DNA from: Shewanella livingstonensis
Lineage (GTDB): Bacteria > Pseudomonadota > Gammaproteobacteria > Enterobacterales > Shewanellaceae
Reading direction: 5' to 3'
Assembly (NCBI RefSeq): GCF_003855395.1
Contig: NZ_CP034015.1
Location: forward strand, 1,746,001-1,810,000
Length of the DNA: 64,000 nt
The translations under genes and the position numbers were made by a program. Shown here piece by piece: positions 1 through 8,827 of the stretch (the stretch's first letter is position 1; each line of letters starts with the position of its first letter). The notes under the pieces are model-generated. The model saw nothing but the letters and a program-made list of their open reading frames with translations. It was not told the DNA's origin and ran no database searches.

Positions 1-645
1 GATGGAGATGGTGCCGGTGGTGGTGCTGGTGATGTAGCTGGTACCGCATCAGCAGCCAACCCTAGTGGTGTTGGCACATGGTCAGGTGCGGTGCTTAAAT
101 TTAACTCTGTTGGTGCTTATACAGGCAGTGATCCAGCCACTATTACCACTGAAGCATTAGGTGCCGGAGGTGCTGGTGCTTTAGGCCCTGGAGCCGATGG
201 TACTCAAGCCCTTACGATAAAATTTAATAGCCCAACTCAGTATTCATCTCCGTTTGAAGTGACCGAATTGACTCAAGATGGTATTACCGTGGGTCGATTA
301 ACCAATGTTGGTATTGGTTCCGATGGTTTAATTACCGCCAGTTACAGTAATGGCTCAACGGTTCCGTTATCGCGAGTGGCTTTAGTTCGTTTTGCTAATG
401 AGCAAGGACTTACTCAGGTGGGTAACACCTCTTGGAAAGCCAGTTTAGATTCAGGAGCCGCATTAGCTGGAGAGGCCAATAGCGGTACATTTGGTAGTAT
501 TCGTTCATCTGCGCTTGAACAATCAAACGTTGATTTAACCACAGAGCTGGTTGATTTAATCTCGGCTCAGCGTAACTTCCAGGCTAACTCGCGTACGCTT
601 GAAGTTAACAATACTTTGAACCAAACCATATTACAGATCCGCTAA
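1..645 (+). CDS. flgE: Flagellar hook protein FlgE, C-terminal part (5' end outside window)
   Basis: The reading frame is open from base 1, so the gene starts upstream and 214 codons are visible. FlgE polymerises into the hook outside the cell, joining rod and filament. The last residues (TELVDLISAQRNFQANSRT, near the end) are the coiled-coil C-terminal signature shared by hook and rod proteins. The visible N-terminal part has a Gly/Ala-rich run, which suggests a variable, enlarged outer domain. A strong hairpin follows the stop codon, so the operon upstream (presumably flgBCDE, not seen) probably ends here. Confidence 0.93.
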   Translation, partial: DGDGAGGGAGDVAGTASAANPSGVGTWSGAVLKFNSVGAYTGSDPATITTEALGAGGAGALGPGADGTQALTIKFNSPTQYSSPFEVTELTQDGITVGRLTNVGIGSDGLITASYSNGSTVPLSRVALVRFANEQGLTQVGNTSWKASLDSGAALAGEANSGTFGSIRSSALEQSNVDLTTELVDLISAQRNFQANSRTLEVNNTLNQTILQIR

Positions 646-697
646 TTTTACGCTTACGTTTACCTTTACCTTATTAATTTATGTTTACGTGATAATA

Positions 698-726
698 GGT
701 GTTGCCGTTTACGGCAACACCTTGCC
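698..726 (+). terminator. Probable terminator after flgE
   Basis: An 11-bp perfect stem (698-708 with 711-721, GGTGTTGCCGT) has a two-base loop and is followed by a weak pyrimidine-rich tail. It lies 53 bases after the flgE stop and well before the flgF promoter, so it probably separates the two transcripts. The tail is not a clean T run. Confidence 0.7.
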
Positions 727-879
727 TTTCCCCTTGTTATCCCTCGTTACTCTTTGTGACTCCTTGTTAGTACCTCCCAAGTGTTGATTGATTGTTTTTT
801 GACACCCACCGTGACTCATTATTTATTTTATTATTCAATTTCAGACGATTACTGTATCTAAAAATACCGCTCTCCTCAT

Positions 880-895
880 TGGCATGATGCTTGCT
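880..895 (+). promoter_or_regulatory. Sigma-54 promoter of flgF operon
   Basis: The sequence TGGCATGATGCTTGCT matches the sigma-54 consensus TGGCAYR-N4-TTGCW, with GG and GC at the right spacing. It lies 48 bases before the flgF start. By the known scheme it would be driven by FlrA or FlrC. Confidence 0.85.
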
Positions 896-942
896 TGTTC
901 TGTGTATATAGTATTTTTGCAGAAAGTTTGACGGAGCAAAAA

Positions 943-1686
943 ATGGACAAATTTCTTTATATTGCCATGAGTGGCGCAAAGCAAGGTATGAATGCCCTAG
1001 CAGTGAGTGCGAACAATCTTGCTAACGCCAATACTGATGGATTTAAAGCTGACATGGTCCAGGCCCGTTCAATGCAAGCATTTGGTGAAGGCTTGCCTAC
1101 TCGGGTATTTTCGATGATGGAAAGCCCCGGCAGTAACTTTAATGGCGGTCCGATTAAAACCACCGGACGCGATCTTGATATTGCAGTTAAAGGCGATGGT
1201 TGGCTTGCAGTACAAGCCGCTGATGGTTCAGAAGCTTATACCCGTGCAGGTAGTTTAAAAATTGACAGTACTGGCTTGTTATTAAATAGCAGTAATCGCC
1301 CGGTAATGGGCGCTTCGGGTCCAATTGTGTTGCCTATCCCAGTTGAAAAAATAGAAATTTCGGCCAACGGTATTATTTCAGTACGCCCGCAAGGCGCTAC
1401 CGCTGAAGTAATAGAAGAGGTTGCGCGGATTAAATTAGTTAATCCGGGCAACGAAAACCTAATGCGTGGTGAAGATGGTTTGTTCCGTCTAACTGCGGGT
1501 GGCAATGCGCCGAACGACCCTGGTGTTGAAATTGAACGTGGTGCGGTTGAAGGCAGTAACGTCAATTCAGTACATGAAATGGTCGCCATGATTGATATTC
1601 AACGTCAATACGAAATGCAAGTCAAAATGATGAAGAACGCTGAAGAGATTGATCGAGCGTCCACTTCCTTGATGAGAATTAGTTAG
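943..1686 (+). CDS. flgF: Flagellar basal-body rod protein FlgF
   Basis: FlgF is a proximal rod subunit that polymerises in the periplasm after export by the flagellar type III system. The 247-residue protein has the rod-protein N-terminus (ALAVSANNLANANTDGFKAD, about 21-40) and the matching C-terminal helix (MIDIQRQYEMQVKMMKNAEE). The ATG at 943 is chosen because GGAG lies 7 bases upstream and the protein then begins MDKFLYIAMSG as in the family. A longer in-frame start at 895 would overlap the sigma-54 promoter. It is the first gene of flgF-flgL. Confidence 0.95.
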   Translation: MDKFLYIAMSGAKQGMNALAVSANNLANANTDGFKADMVQARSMQAFGEGLPTRVFSMMESPGSNFNGGPIKTTGRDLDIAVKGDGWLAVQAADGSEAYTRAGSLKIDSTGLLLNSSNRPVMGASGPIVLPIPVEKIEISANGIISVRPQGATAEVIEEVARIKLVNPGNENLMRGEDGLFRLTAGGNAPNDPGVEIERGAVEGSNVNSVHEMVAMIDIQRQYEMQVKMMKNAEEIDRASTSLMRIS

Positions 1687-1697
1687 GAGTAATTATT

Positions 1698-2486
1698 ATG
1701 CATCCAGCGTTATGGATAAGTAAAACCGGTGTCGACGCCCAGCAAACTAACATTGCCGTTATTTCAAATAACGTGGCTAACGCCAGCACGGTGGGATTTA
1801 AAAAAAGCCGTGCAGTTTTTGAAGATTTACTCTATCAAACGGTAAATCAAGCCGGTGGTATTAGCTCAGAAAACAGCAAGTTACCTAATGGTTTAAACAT
1901 TGGTGCGGGTACTAAAGTGGTTGCCACCCAAAAAATGTTTACCCAAGGCAACATGCTGACTACCGATAACTCATTAGATTTAATGATTGAAGGTTCGGGC
2001 TTTTTTGAAGTGCAAATGCCAGATGGCACCGCAGCCTACACGCGTAACGGCCAGTTCAGCTTAGATGATACCGGCCAAATCGTAACACCGGGTTCTGGTT
2101 ATGTGGTGCAACCGCCTATTACCATTCCAGATGACTCCACCAGTATTACGGTATCGTCATCGGGTGAAGTGTCAGTGCAAACACCAGGTACAGCCGCCAG
2201 CCAGGTTATTGGCCAGTTAACCATGACCGATTTTATTAATCCGGCAGGTTTAGACCCACTAGGGCAAAACTTGTATACCGAAACAGGTGCAAGCGGTACG
2301 CCTATTCAAGGCACCGCGTCACAAGACGGTTTAGGTTCTATTCGCCAAGGGGCACTTGAAACCTCTAACGTCAATGTGACAGAAGAATTGGTCAACCTTA
2401 TTCAAGGTCAACGCATTTACGAGATGAACTCTAAAGTTATCTCAGCCGTTGATCAAATGTTGTCTTATATTAATCAGAATCTCTAA
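1698..2486 (+). CDS. flgG: Flagellar distal rod protein FlgG
   Basis: FlgG forms the distal rod, which crosses the peptidoglycan and outer membrane inside the P and L rings. The 262 residues match the usual length. The N-terminus begins MHPALWISKTGVDAQQTNI, the ANAST motif for the rod/hook family follows, and the C-terminus ends with the conserved EELVNLIQGQRIYEMNSK helix. It starts 11 bases after flgF behind AGGAG, so the two are co-translated neighbours. Confidence 0.96.
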   Translation: MHPALWISKTGVDAQQTNIAVISNNVANASTVGFKKSRAVFEDLLYQTVNQAGGISSENSKLPNGLNIGAGTKVVATQKMFTQGNMLTTDNSLDLMIEGSGFFEVQMPDGTAAYTRNGQFSLDDTGQIVTPGSGYVVQPPITIPDDSTSITVSSSGEVSVQTPGTAASQVIGQLTMTDFINPAGLDPLGQNLYTETGASGTPIQGTASQDGLGSIRQGALETSNVNVTEELVNLIQGQRIYEMNSKVISAVDQMLSYINQNL

Positions 2487-2495
2487 GGAGCTAAC

Positions 2496-3170
2496 ATGAT
2501 TAAATACATTGCGTTAGCCTCAGTTGTGTTATTGGTTGGCTGTAGCTCAACCGCCAAAAAACCGATTGCTGATGATCCATTTTATGCGCCGGTATACCCA
2601 GATACAGTACCTACGCAAGTGGCGCCAACGGGATCTATTTATCTTGATAGCCAAGCATCAAGCTTGTATTCCGATATTCGTGCCCATCGCGTTGGCGACA
2701 TTATTACCGTCACCTTAAAAGAGTCCACTCAAGCGTCAAAAAGCGCCAATAACGAAATCAAAAAAGGCTCCGATTTAAGCGTTCAGCCCGTTTATGCCGG
2801 CGGTAAAAATATTTCCATCAGTGGCGTGCCAATTGATTTGGGATATTCAGACAGCATGAATACCAAGCGTGAGTCTGATGCTGATCAATCTAACAGTTTA
2901 GATGGCAGTATTTCGGCCAATATTATCCAGGTGCTCAGTAACGGCAACCTGGTGATCCGCGGTGAAAAATGGATTTCTATTAACAACGGTGATGAGTTTA
3001 TTCGTGTCACCGGCATGATCCGCAGTGAAGACATTAATCCCGACAACACCATAGATTCGACACGAGTGGCTAACGCTCGTATTCAGTATAGCGGTACCGG
3101 TACGTTTGCTGACTCCCAAAAAGTCGGTTGGCTGAGTTCATTCTTTATGAGTGACTGGTGGCCTTTTTAA
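2496..3170 (+). CDS. flgH: Flagellar L-ring lipoprotein FlgH
   Basis: FlgH is an outer membrane lipoprotein that forms the L ring bushing around the rod. A lipoprotein signal ([18 protein letters not shown]) places the lipidated Cys at residue 16. The 224-residue body carries the family features [17 protein letters not shown] and NLVIRGEKW. The gap to flgG is nine bases and to flgI ten, each with an AGGAG-type ribosome site, so the genes are one operon. Confidence 0.96.
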   Translation: MIKYIALASVVLLVGCSSTAKKPIADDPFYAPVYPDTVPTQVAPTGSIYLDSQASSLYSDIRAHRVGDIITVTLKESTQASKSANNEIKKGSDLSVQPVYAGGKNISISGVPIDLGYSDSMNTKRESDADQSNSLDGSISANIIQVLSNGNLVIRGEKWISINNGDEFIRVTGMIRSEDINPDNTIDSTRVANARIQYSGTGTFADSQKVGWLSSFFMSDWWPF

Positions 3171-3180
3171 GGAGTAATGC

Positions 3181-4278
3181 ATGAAAATTAACCTGATTTT
3201 AACGGCTGTTGCATCAATATTAATGCTAGCCGCGCCTGCACATGCTGAACGGATTAAAGACATCGCCAGTATTCAAGGGGTACGGAGTAACCAGTTAGTC
3301 GGTTACGGCTTAGTGGTGGGTTTGCCGGGTACTGGCGAAAAAACCAGTTACACCGAACAGACCTTCAGAACCATGCTCAAAAATTTCGGTATTAATTTAC
3401 CCGACTCTGTTCGCCCTAATTCAAAAAACGTTGCCGTTGTTGCGGTGCATGCCGAAATGCCGGCCTTTATTAAGCCGGGTCAAAATCTTGACATTACCGT
3501 GTCTAGTTTAGGCGAAGCAAAAAGTTTACGTGGCGGCACCTTATTACAAACCTTCTTAAAAGGGGTCGATGGCAATGTGTATGCCATTGCGCAGGGCAGC
3601 TTAATTGTCAGTGGTTTTAGTGCTGAAGGGCTTGATGGCTCATTGGTGATCCAAAATACCCCAACGGTTGGCCGCATCCCTGGTGGTGCCATTGTTGAGC
3701 GCAGTGTTATCAGCCCGTTTGCTAGCGGTGATTATTTAACCTTTAATTTGCGTCGCTCAGACTTTTCTACCGCTAAACGTACTGCCGATGCCATTAACGA
3801 TTTACTGGGCCCAGACATGGCAAAAGCCATTGATGCCACCTCTATTCAAGTGAGTGCACCACGCGATGCATCACAGCGGGTATCATTTTTATCGGTATTA
3901 GAAAACATAGAAGTTATCCCGGCGGAAGAATCAGCCAAAGTGATTGTTAACTCACGTACCGGCACCATAGTGGTTGGCCAAAACGTTAAGTTATTGCCCG
4001 CGGCAGTCACTCACGGCGGGTTAACCGTCACCATTGCTGAAGCTACTCAAGTATCGCAGCCCAACGCATTAGCCGGTGGTAATACCGTTGTTACCACTAA
4101 CAGCACCATTGATGTGTCAGAAAAAGATCGTCGTATGTTTATGTTTAATCCAGGCACCACACTTGATGAGCTCGTAAGAGCCGTGAATTTAGTGGGCGCA
4201 GCACCATCAGACGTACTTGCCATACTCGAAGCGTTAAAAATGGCAGGCGCTTTGCATGGTGAACTTATCATTATCTAA
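3181..4278 (+). CDS. flgI: Flagellar P-ring protein FlgI
   Basis: FlgI forms the periplasmic P ring around the distal rod at the peptidoglycan. The 365 residues begin with a Sec signal peptide (about 1-22, cleavage after AHA) followed by [20 protein letters not shown] and GLPGTGEKT, the family hallmark. The C-terminal end ([20 protein letters not shown]) is also typical. Length is normal. It lies between flgH and flgJ in the expected order. Confidence 0.97.
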   Translation: MKINLILTAVASILMLAAPAHAERIKDIASIQGVRSNQLVGYGLVVGLPGTGEKTSYTEQTFRTMLKNFGINLPDSVRPNSKNVAVVAVHAEMPAFIKPGQNLDITVSSLGEAKSLRGGTLLQTFLKGVDGNVYAIAQGSLIVSGFSAEGLDGSLVIQNTPTVGRIPGGAIVERSVISPFASGDYLTFNLRRSDFSTAKRTADAINDLLGPDMAKAIDATSIQVSAPRDASQRVSFLSVLENIEVIPAEESAKVIVNSRTGTIVVGQNVKLLPAAVTHGGLTVTIAEATQVSQPNALAGGNTVVTTNSTIDVSEKDRRMFMFNPGTTLDELVRAVNLVGAAPSDVLAILEALKMAGALHGELIII

Positions 4279-4289
4279 TTATTGTCGGA

Positions 4290-5453
4290 ATGACCATGGA
4301 AAAGTTGTCAGCTTCATCGAACTTTCTGGATCTAGGAGGACTAGATTCACTTCGTGTCCAAGCCCAGAAAGACGAGAAGGGGGCACTTAAAGAAGCGGCA
4401 AAGCAATTTGAAGGTATCTTTATTCAAATGCTAATGAAAAGCATGCGAGATGCTAATGCCGCGTTTAAGTCAGACAATCCAATGAACAGTGAAACCACCG
4501 CATTTTTTGAGCAAATGCGCGATCAACAAATGTCGGTCGATTTATCAAGTAAAGGCATGCTGGGGCTAGCTGAGCTTATGGTGCAGCAATTAGACCCAGA
4601 AGACAGCCCCATTACGCCAGCTTCAGTATTGCGTGGCAATAGTGATTATAAAGTTAACCCAAGTATGTTTGTTGCTCCAGCAACAGAGTTAGATAAAGAC
4701 ACCTTAGATATTATTGCGCCAAAAGATCAAATAGCCGCATCGCATTCAGTAATCGCTAATTCTGATAGAGCCCATTCTGTTATAGATAGCGCCGAATCGA
4801 TGCGACCAATGTCAGCTCAGTTTACTAATGTGTTAGACGGTGAGCAGTTAAATAAGGTGTTACGCGGTGAGCAATTAGCCAGTCAAGCGTTACAAATAGG
4901 CAAAGTATTGCCGCCAACAGATGTTACTGCACCTAAAGCTAAAGGTATTGCAGTGAGTCAGTTTACTAGCCCAGAACATTTTATTTCAGTGTTATATCCC
5001 CATGCTGAAAAAGCGGCTAAATCGTTGGGCACTACAGCTGAAGTGCTAATTGCCCAGTCGGCGTTAGAAACCGGTTGGGGCCAAAAAGTGGTACGCCGTA
5101 ACGACGGCACTATGAGCCATAACCTGTTTAACATTAAAGCAGACAAGCGTTGGCAAGGTGATAAAACCTCAGTCAATACGTTGGAATTTGAAAAGGGCAT
5201 TGCGGTGCAACAAAAAGCGGATTTCAGAATGTATGACAACCTTGAGCAGAGCTTTAATGACTTTGTGTCATTTATTAGCCAGGGCGATCGTTATCAGGAT
5301 GCACGTAAAGTTGCAGCTGAACCAACGCAATTTATTAAAGCATTGCAAAAAGCCGGTTACGCCACCGACCCTCAATATGCCAATAAAGTCATCAACGTGA
5401 TGAAGTCGGTAACAGAAGGCCTTAAATCTATATTACCTGTGGAGACTAAATAA
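4290..5453 (+). CDS. flgJ: Rod-capping scaffold and peptidoglycan hydrolase FlgJ
   Basis: FlgJ caps the growing rod and cuts a hole in the peptidoglycan. The N-terminal third is the rod-binding domain (AAKQFEGIFIQMLMKSMRDA, about 35-55). After a variable linker, the C-terminal part from about residue 230 is a glucosaminidase domain with the catalytic-Glu context QSALETGWGQ and HNLFNIKAD. The protein is 387 residues, longer than the ~313 of enteric FlgJ because of the linker. A second ATG two codons on (4296) is an equally possible start. The stop overlaps the flgK start (TAATG). Confidence 0.94.
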   Translation: MTMEKLSASSNFLDLGGLDSLRVQAQKDEKGALKEAAKQFEGIFIQMLMKSMRDANAAFKSDNPMNSETTAFFEQMRDQQMSVDLSSKGMLGLAELMVQQLDPEDSPITPASVLRGNSDYKVNPSMFVAPATELDKDTLDIIAPKDQIAASHSVIANSDRAHSVIDSAESMRPMSAQFTNVLDGEQLNKVLRGEQLASQALQIGKVLPPTDVTAPKAKGIAVSQFTSPEHFISVLYPHAEKAAKSLGTTAEVLIAQSALETGWGQKVVRRNDGTMSHNLFNIKADKRWQGDKTSVNTLEFEKGIAVQQKADFRMYDNLEQSFNDFVSFISQGDRYQDARKVAAEPTQFIKALQKAGYATDPQYANKVINVMKSVTEGLKSILPVETK

Positions 5454-7372
5454 TGTCGATTGACTTACTCAATATCGCTCGCACAGGCGTTCAAGCATCT
5501 CAAGCTCAGTTAGGGGTGACCAGTAATAACATTGCCAATGCCAATACTGAAGGTTACAACCGTCAGGTTGCGACTCAAGCTTCAACTGAGTCGCAACGTC
5601 TAGGTAATAATTTTTACGGTACTGGTACGTATGTGTCTGATGTTAAACGTGTTTACAACGAATTTGCTGCGCGTGAATTACGCATCGGTCAAACCAGCAT
5701 GAGTGCGGCTGAAACGTCTTACAGTAAGTTAAGTGAGTTAGATGAGATTTATTCTCAAATTGGCAAAATGGTGCCAGAAAATCTAAACAACTTTTTTGCC
5801 AGCATCAATAGTGTTGCCGATTTACCAACAGATCTAGGTATTCGATCTAACAGTTTAAGCTCTGCTCAACAGTTAGCCGCTGGTTTGAATCAAATGCAAT
5901 CACAACTTGATGGTCAGGTGAAACAAACCAATAGCCAAATAGAATCGATTACCACACGTATTAATGAAATCAGCAAAGAATTAGGCAGCATCAATTTAGA
6001 GTTGATGAAATCCCAAGGCCAAGACAGCCAAGTATTAGACAAGCAAGACGCACTTATTTTAGAACTCAGCCAGTATGCCCAGGTTAATGTTATTCCGTTA
6101 GATACCGGCGCAAAGTCAATTATGTTGGGCGGCTCGGTGATGTTGGTATCGGGTGAAGTGTCGATGAAAATGGGCATGAGTACCGGCGATCCTTATCCAA
6201 ATGAGCCGCGTATTAATGCATCTATCGGTGACAAAACTCTTAATGTTGACCCGTCTAAATTGGGCGGTCAACTTGGCGCATTATTTTCATTTAGAGATGA
6301 CACCTTATTACCAGCCAGCACTGAACTCGGCCAATTAGCCTTAGGCATTGCAGACACCTTTAACGAAATGCAGTCCAAAGGTTTTGATTTAAACGGTGCC
6401 GTTGGTAGCGATATTTTTCGTGATATCAATAACCCGTTAATGGCAACAGGCCGCGCGGGCAGTCATTCTACTAACGCTGGTACGGCAGCCATGTCGGTCA
6501 ATATTGACGATGTCGGCGCGTTATCGGGCGGCAGTTATGAGTTGAGCTATACCACCGCAGCAGGCTATTCATTAAAAGATAACCAAACCGGTGAAGTGTC
6601 AAACTTTACCGGTACTCCATTAACCACTAGCGCAGGTTTTAGCATTAATATTGCTAGTGGTGCCATAGACGATGGCGATAAATTTGAAATTCGCCCAACC
6701 GCCGGTGCCGCCGCGGGCTTAAAAGTGGTAATGACCGACCCTAAAGGCATTGCCGCTGCTGGGCCAACGCTAACAGCCGATGCTAGCAACTCTGGCAACA
6801 CGGAGCTTAGCTTAAACAGCATGGACTCGAGCATTGCTGGTTTTCAAGGTACAGCAACCGGTTCATCAATTACGTTTACCATTGATACCGCCGCCAATAC
6901 TTATCAAGCATTTAATAGTGCAGGTACATCATTAGGTACAGGCACTATTACCAATAACAACATCAATGCCTTTGGTATGGATTTTGACATTACCACTAGC
7001 GGTACCGCTACCGCTACCGCAGACAGCTTTACGTTTGATTTGTCTTTCGCCGAAGGCAATAACAGCAATGCTGTCGAAATGGCAAAATTATCAGACACCA
7101 AATTAATGAATAACGGCACTGGCACCTTAACCAGCGTGTTTGAAAATACTAAATTAGATATTGGTAGTCAGACAAAGTCTGCTGAAGTGCGCGTGGGCTC
7201 GGCGACGGCAATATATCAACAAGCTAGTACCCGGGTGCAAAGTGAATCTGGTGTAAACCTTGATGAAGAAGCAGCAAATTTATTGCGCTTTCAACAATCT
7301 TATCAAGCAGCCGCCAGAATTATGACTACAGCACAAACCATTTTCGATACTTTATTAAGCTCGGTTCGCTAG
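5453..7372 (+). CDS. flgK: Hook-filament junction protein FlgK
   Basis: FlgK (HAP1) joins hook and filament with FlgL. The 639-residue protein has the N-terminal family sequence RTGVQASQAQLGVTSNNIAN and the C-terminal helix ESGVNLDEEAANLLRFQQSY. The middle, about 350-540, is Thr/Ser/Gly/Ala-rich and probably surface exposed. The start codon shares one base with the flgJ stop, and flgL follows after 10 bases with an AGGAG-type site, so translation is probably coupled. Confidence 0.95.
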   Translation: MSIDLLNIARTGVQASQAQLGVTSNNIANANTEGYNRQVATQASTESQRLGNNFYGTGTYVSDVKRVYNEFAARELRIGQTSMSAAETSYSKLSELDEIYSQIGKMVPENLNNFFASINSVADLPTDLGIRSNSLSSAQQLAAGLNQMQSQLDGQVKQTNSQIESITTRINEISKELGSINLELMKSQGQDSQVLDKQDALILELSQYAQVNVIPLDTGAKSIMLGGSVMLVSGEVSMKMGMSTGDPYPNEPRINASIGDKTLNVDPSKLGGQLGALFSFRDDTLLPASTELGQLALGIADTFNEMQSKGFDLNGAVGSDIFRDINNPLMATGRAGSHSTNAGTAAMSVNIDDVGALSGGSYELSYTTAAGYSLKDNQTGEVSNFTGTPLTTSAGFSINIASGAIDDGDKFEIRPTAGAAAGLKVVMTDPKGIAAAGPTLTADASNSGNTELSLNSMDSSIAGFQGTATGSSITFTIDTAANTYQAFNSAGTSLGTGTITNNNINAFGMDFDITTSGTATATADSFTFDLSFAEGNNSNAVEMAKLSDTKLMNNGTGTLTSVFENTKLDIGSQTKSAEVRVGSATAIYQQASTRVQSESGVNLDEEAANLLRFQQSYQAAARIMTTAQTIFDTLLSSVR

Positions 7373-7382
7373 GAGATACATC

Positions 7383-8597
7383 ATGAGAATTTCTACCGGA
7401 CAGATGTTTCAACAAAACACTAATAGCATATTAGAAAAGCAATCTGCTACCAACACCATTATGGCGCAAATTTCTAGCGGCAAGAAAGTCAATACTGCTG
7501 GTGACGACCCAGTTGCAGCCATTGGTATTGATAATTTAAAGCAAAAAAATGCCCTGGTAGACCAATTTGTAAAAAACATAGATTACGCCACTAACCATAT
7601 TCAACAAGCCGAAAGTCAGTTAGGCCAAGCCGATACCTTAGTTGGCAGCATGAAAGAGTCTGTGCTGCGCGGCATAAACGGCAGCATGACTTCCGCCGAG
7701 CGGCAAGTGATTGCCGATGACATGCGTCAAAGTCTTGAACAATTAATGTCCATTGCCAATACCAAAGACGAATCAGGTAATTATATTTTTTCTGGAAACA
7801 AAACTAACAGTGCACCTTTTGCTTTCGATAATAATGGTGATGTGGTTTACAGCGGTGATTCTGGTATTCGTAAAAGCAATATTGCTGCAGGGGTACAAGT
7901 TAATACCAATGTGCCTGGTGACACCGCCTTTATGAATGCACCAAATGCCATGGGCGATTATGGCGTCAATTATTCGTCATCACAGCAAGGTGACTTTGTT
8001 GTATCTAGCGCCAAAATCGTACCTCAAATACCGGCGGTTGCGCATATTGCTGATATTTATAGCTTTAAATTTAGCGATGACGGTGTTGGTGGTCTCAATG
8101 TAGAGGTGAGCGACAGTACGCCAACTATCATCTCAGCAGCAGCTCCCTTCGACGCTTCAGTGCCGATTAAGTTTAGAGACATGGAAGTAACAATAGACGG
8201 CAAGCCTGCAGTTAATGACGTCTTTACTGTCGAACAACAGCCACAAGTCAGTATTTTCGATACCTTCAGCAAGGCTATCGCATTATTTGAAAGCGGCAAC
8301 GATGCACAAACTCCAGCAGGTCAGTCAGAGTTGGCACAGCTCTTGAATAACATTGATAGCGGCGTCAATCAAATGAGTCAGCAACGTAGCTTAACCGGCA
8401 ACAGCTTAAAAGTGTTGCAACAGTACAGCGACAATCACACTGATGAAAAGTTGATTAACACCTCGGCGCTATCAAAGTTAGAAGACTTAGATTTTGCCTC
8501 GGCAATTACTGAATTTGAAAAACAACAACTCGCACTCAGCGCAGCATCGAGTTTGTTCAGTAAAGTAAGTTCTACCAGTTTGTTTGATTATATATAA
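7383..8597 (+). CDS. flgL: Hook-filament junction protein FlgL
   Basis: FlgL (HAP3) is the second junction protein, on which the filament is built. The 404-residue sequence starts MRISTGQMFQQNTNSILEK and keeps the flagellin-like N-terminal coiled coil (QISSGKKVNTAGDDPVAAIG, about 30-49) and the C-terminal helix (DFASAITEFEKQQLALSAAS). It is the last gene of the flgF-flgL operon; no strong terminator follows, only an AT-rich region with short repeats. Confidence 0.95.
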   Translation: MRISTGQMFQQNTNSILEKQSATNTIMAQISSGKKVNTAGDDPVAAIGIDNLKQKNALVDQFVKNIDYATNHIQQAESQLGQADTLVGSMKESVLRGINGSMTSAERQVIADDMRQSLEQLMSIANTKDESGNYIFSGNKTNSAPFAFDNNGDVVYSGDSGIRKSNIAAGVQVNTNVPGDTAFMNAPNAMGDYGVNYSSSQQGDFVVSSAKIVPQIPAVAHIADIYSFKFSDDGVGGLNVEVSDSTPTIISAAAPFDASVPIKFRDMEVTIDGKPAVNDVFTVEQQPQVSIFDTFSKAIALFESGNDAQTPAGQSELAQLLNNIDSGVNQMSQQRSLTGNSLKVLQQYSDNHTDEKLINTSALSKLEDLDFASAITEFEKQQLALSAASSLFSKVSSTSLFDYI

Positions 8598-8620
8598 GTG
8601 AACTTTAGATTTGGTTCAAC

Positions 8621-8664
8621 ACAAGGTCTTTTGTAGCAAGCTTTATAAATTAACAAGGTCTTTT
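8621..8664 (+). repeat. Two direct copies of ACAAGGTCTTTT
   Basis: The 12-mer ACAAGGTCTTTT appears at 8621-8632 and 8653-8664, between flgL and the first flagellin. Related pieces (AAGCTTT, TTTTTAA) recur nearby. No function is evident. Confidence 0.6.
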
Positions 8665-8690
8665 TTAATACGCTTTTTAACAAGCTTTTT

Positions 8691-8722
8691 AAATAAGTAA
8701 ATAAGTAAATAAGTAAATAAGT
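8691..8722 (+). repeat. Four perfect copies of the octamer AAATAAGT
   Basis: The unit AAATAAGT is repeated four times without change at 8691-8722, followed by a decayed copy. It lies about 30 bases upstream of the likely flagellin promoter. Slippage here could change spacing upstream of the promoter, but that is inference. Confidence 0.85.
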
Positions 8723-8754
8723 AGATAAATAAGCATTTTATAAAAGCCACACAT

Positions 8755-8780
8755 TAAACAGTTTAATGATTAACCGTTTA
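8755..8780 (+). promoter_or_regulatory. Weak sigma-28 promoter candidate for the first flagellin gene
   Basis: TAAACAGT (8755) and ACCGTTTA (8773-8780) resemble the FliA consensus TAAAGTTT and GCCGATAA, but the spacer is 10 instead of 11 bases and the -10 element matches only 5 of 8 positions. A small stem (GCCAAG 8781-8786 with CTTGGC 8795-8800) follows in the leader. Confidence 0.4.
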
Positions 8781-8827
8781 GCCAAGCTCCGAGTCTTGGC
8801 GTTCAACTAAGAAGAGGAATTTTACCT

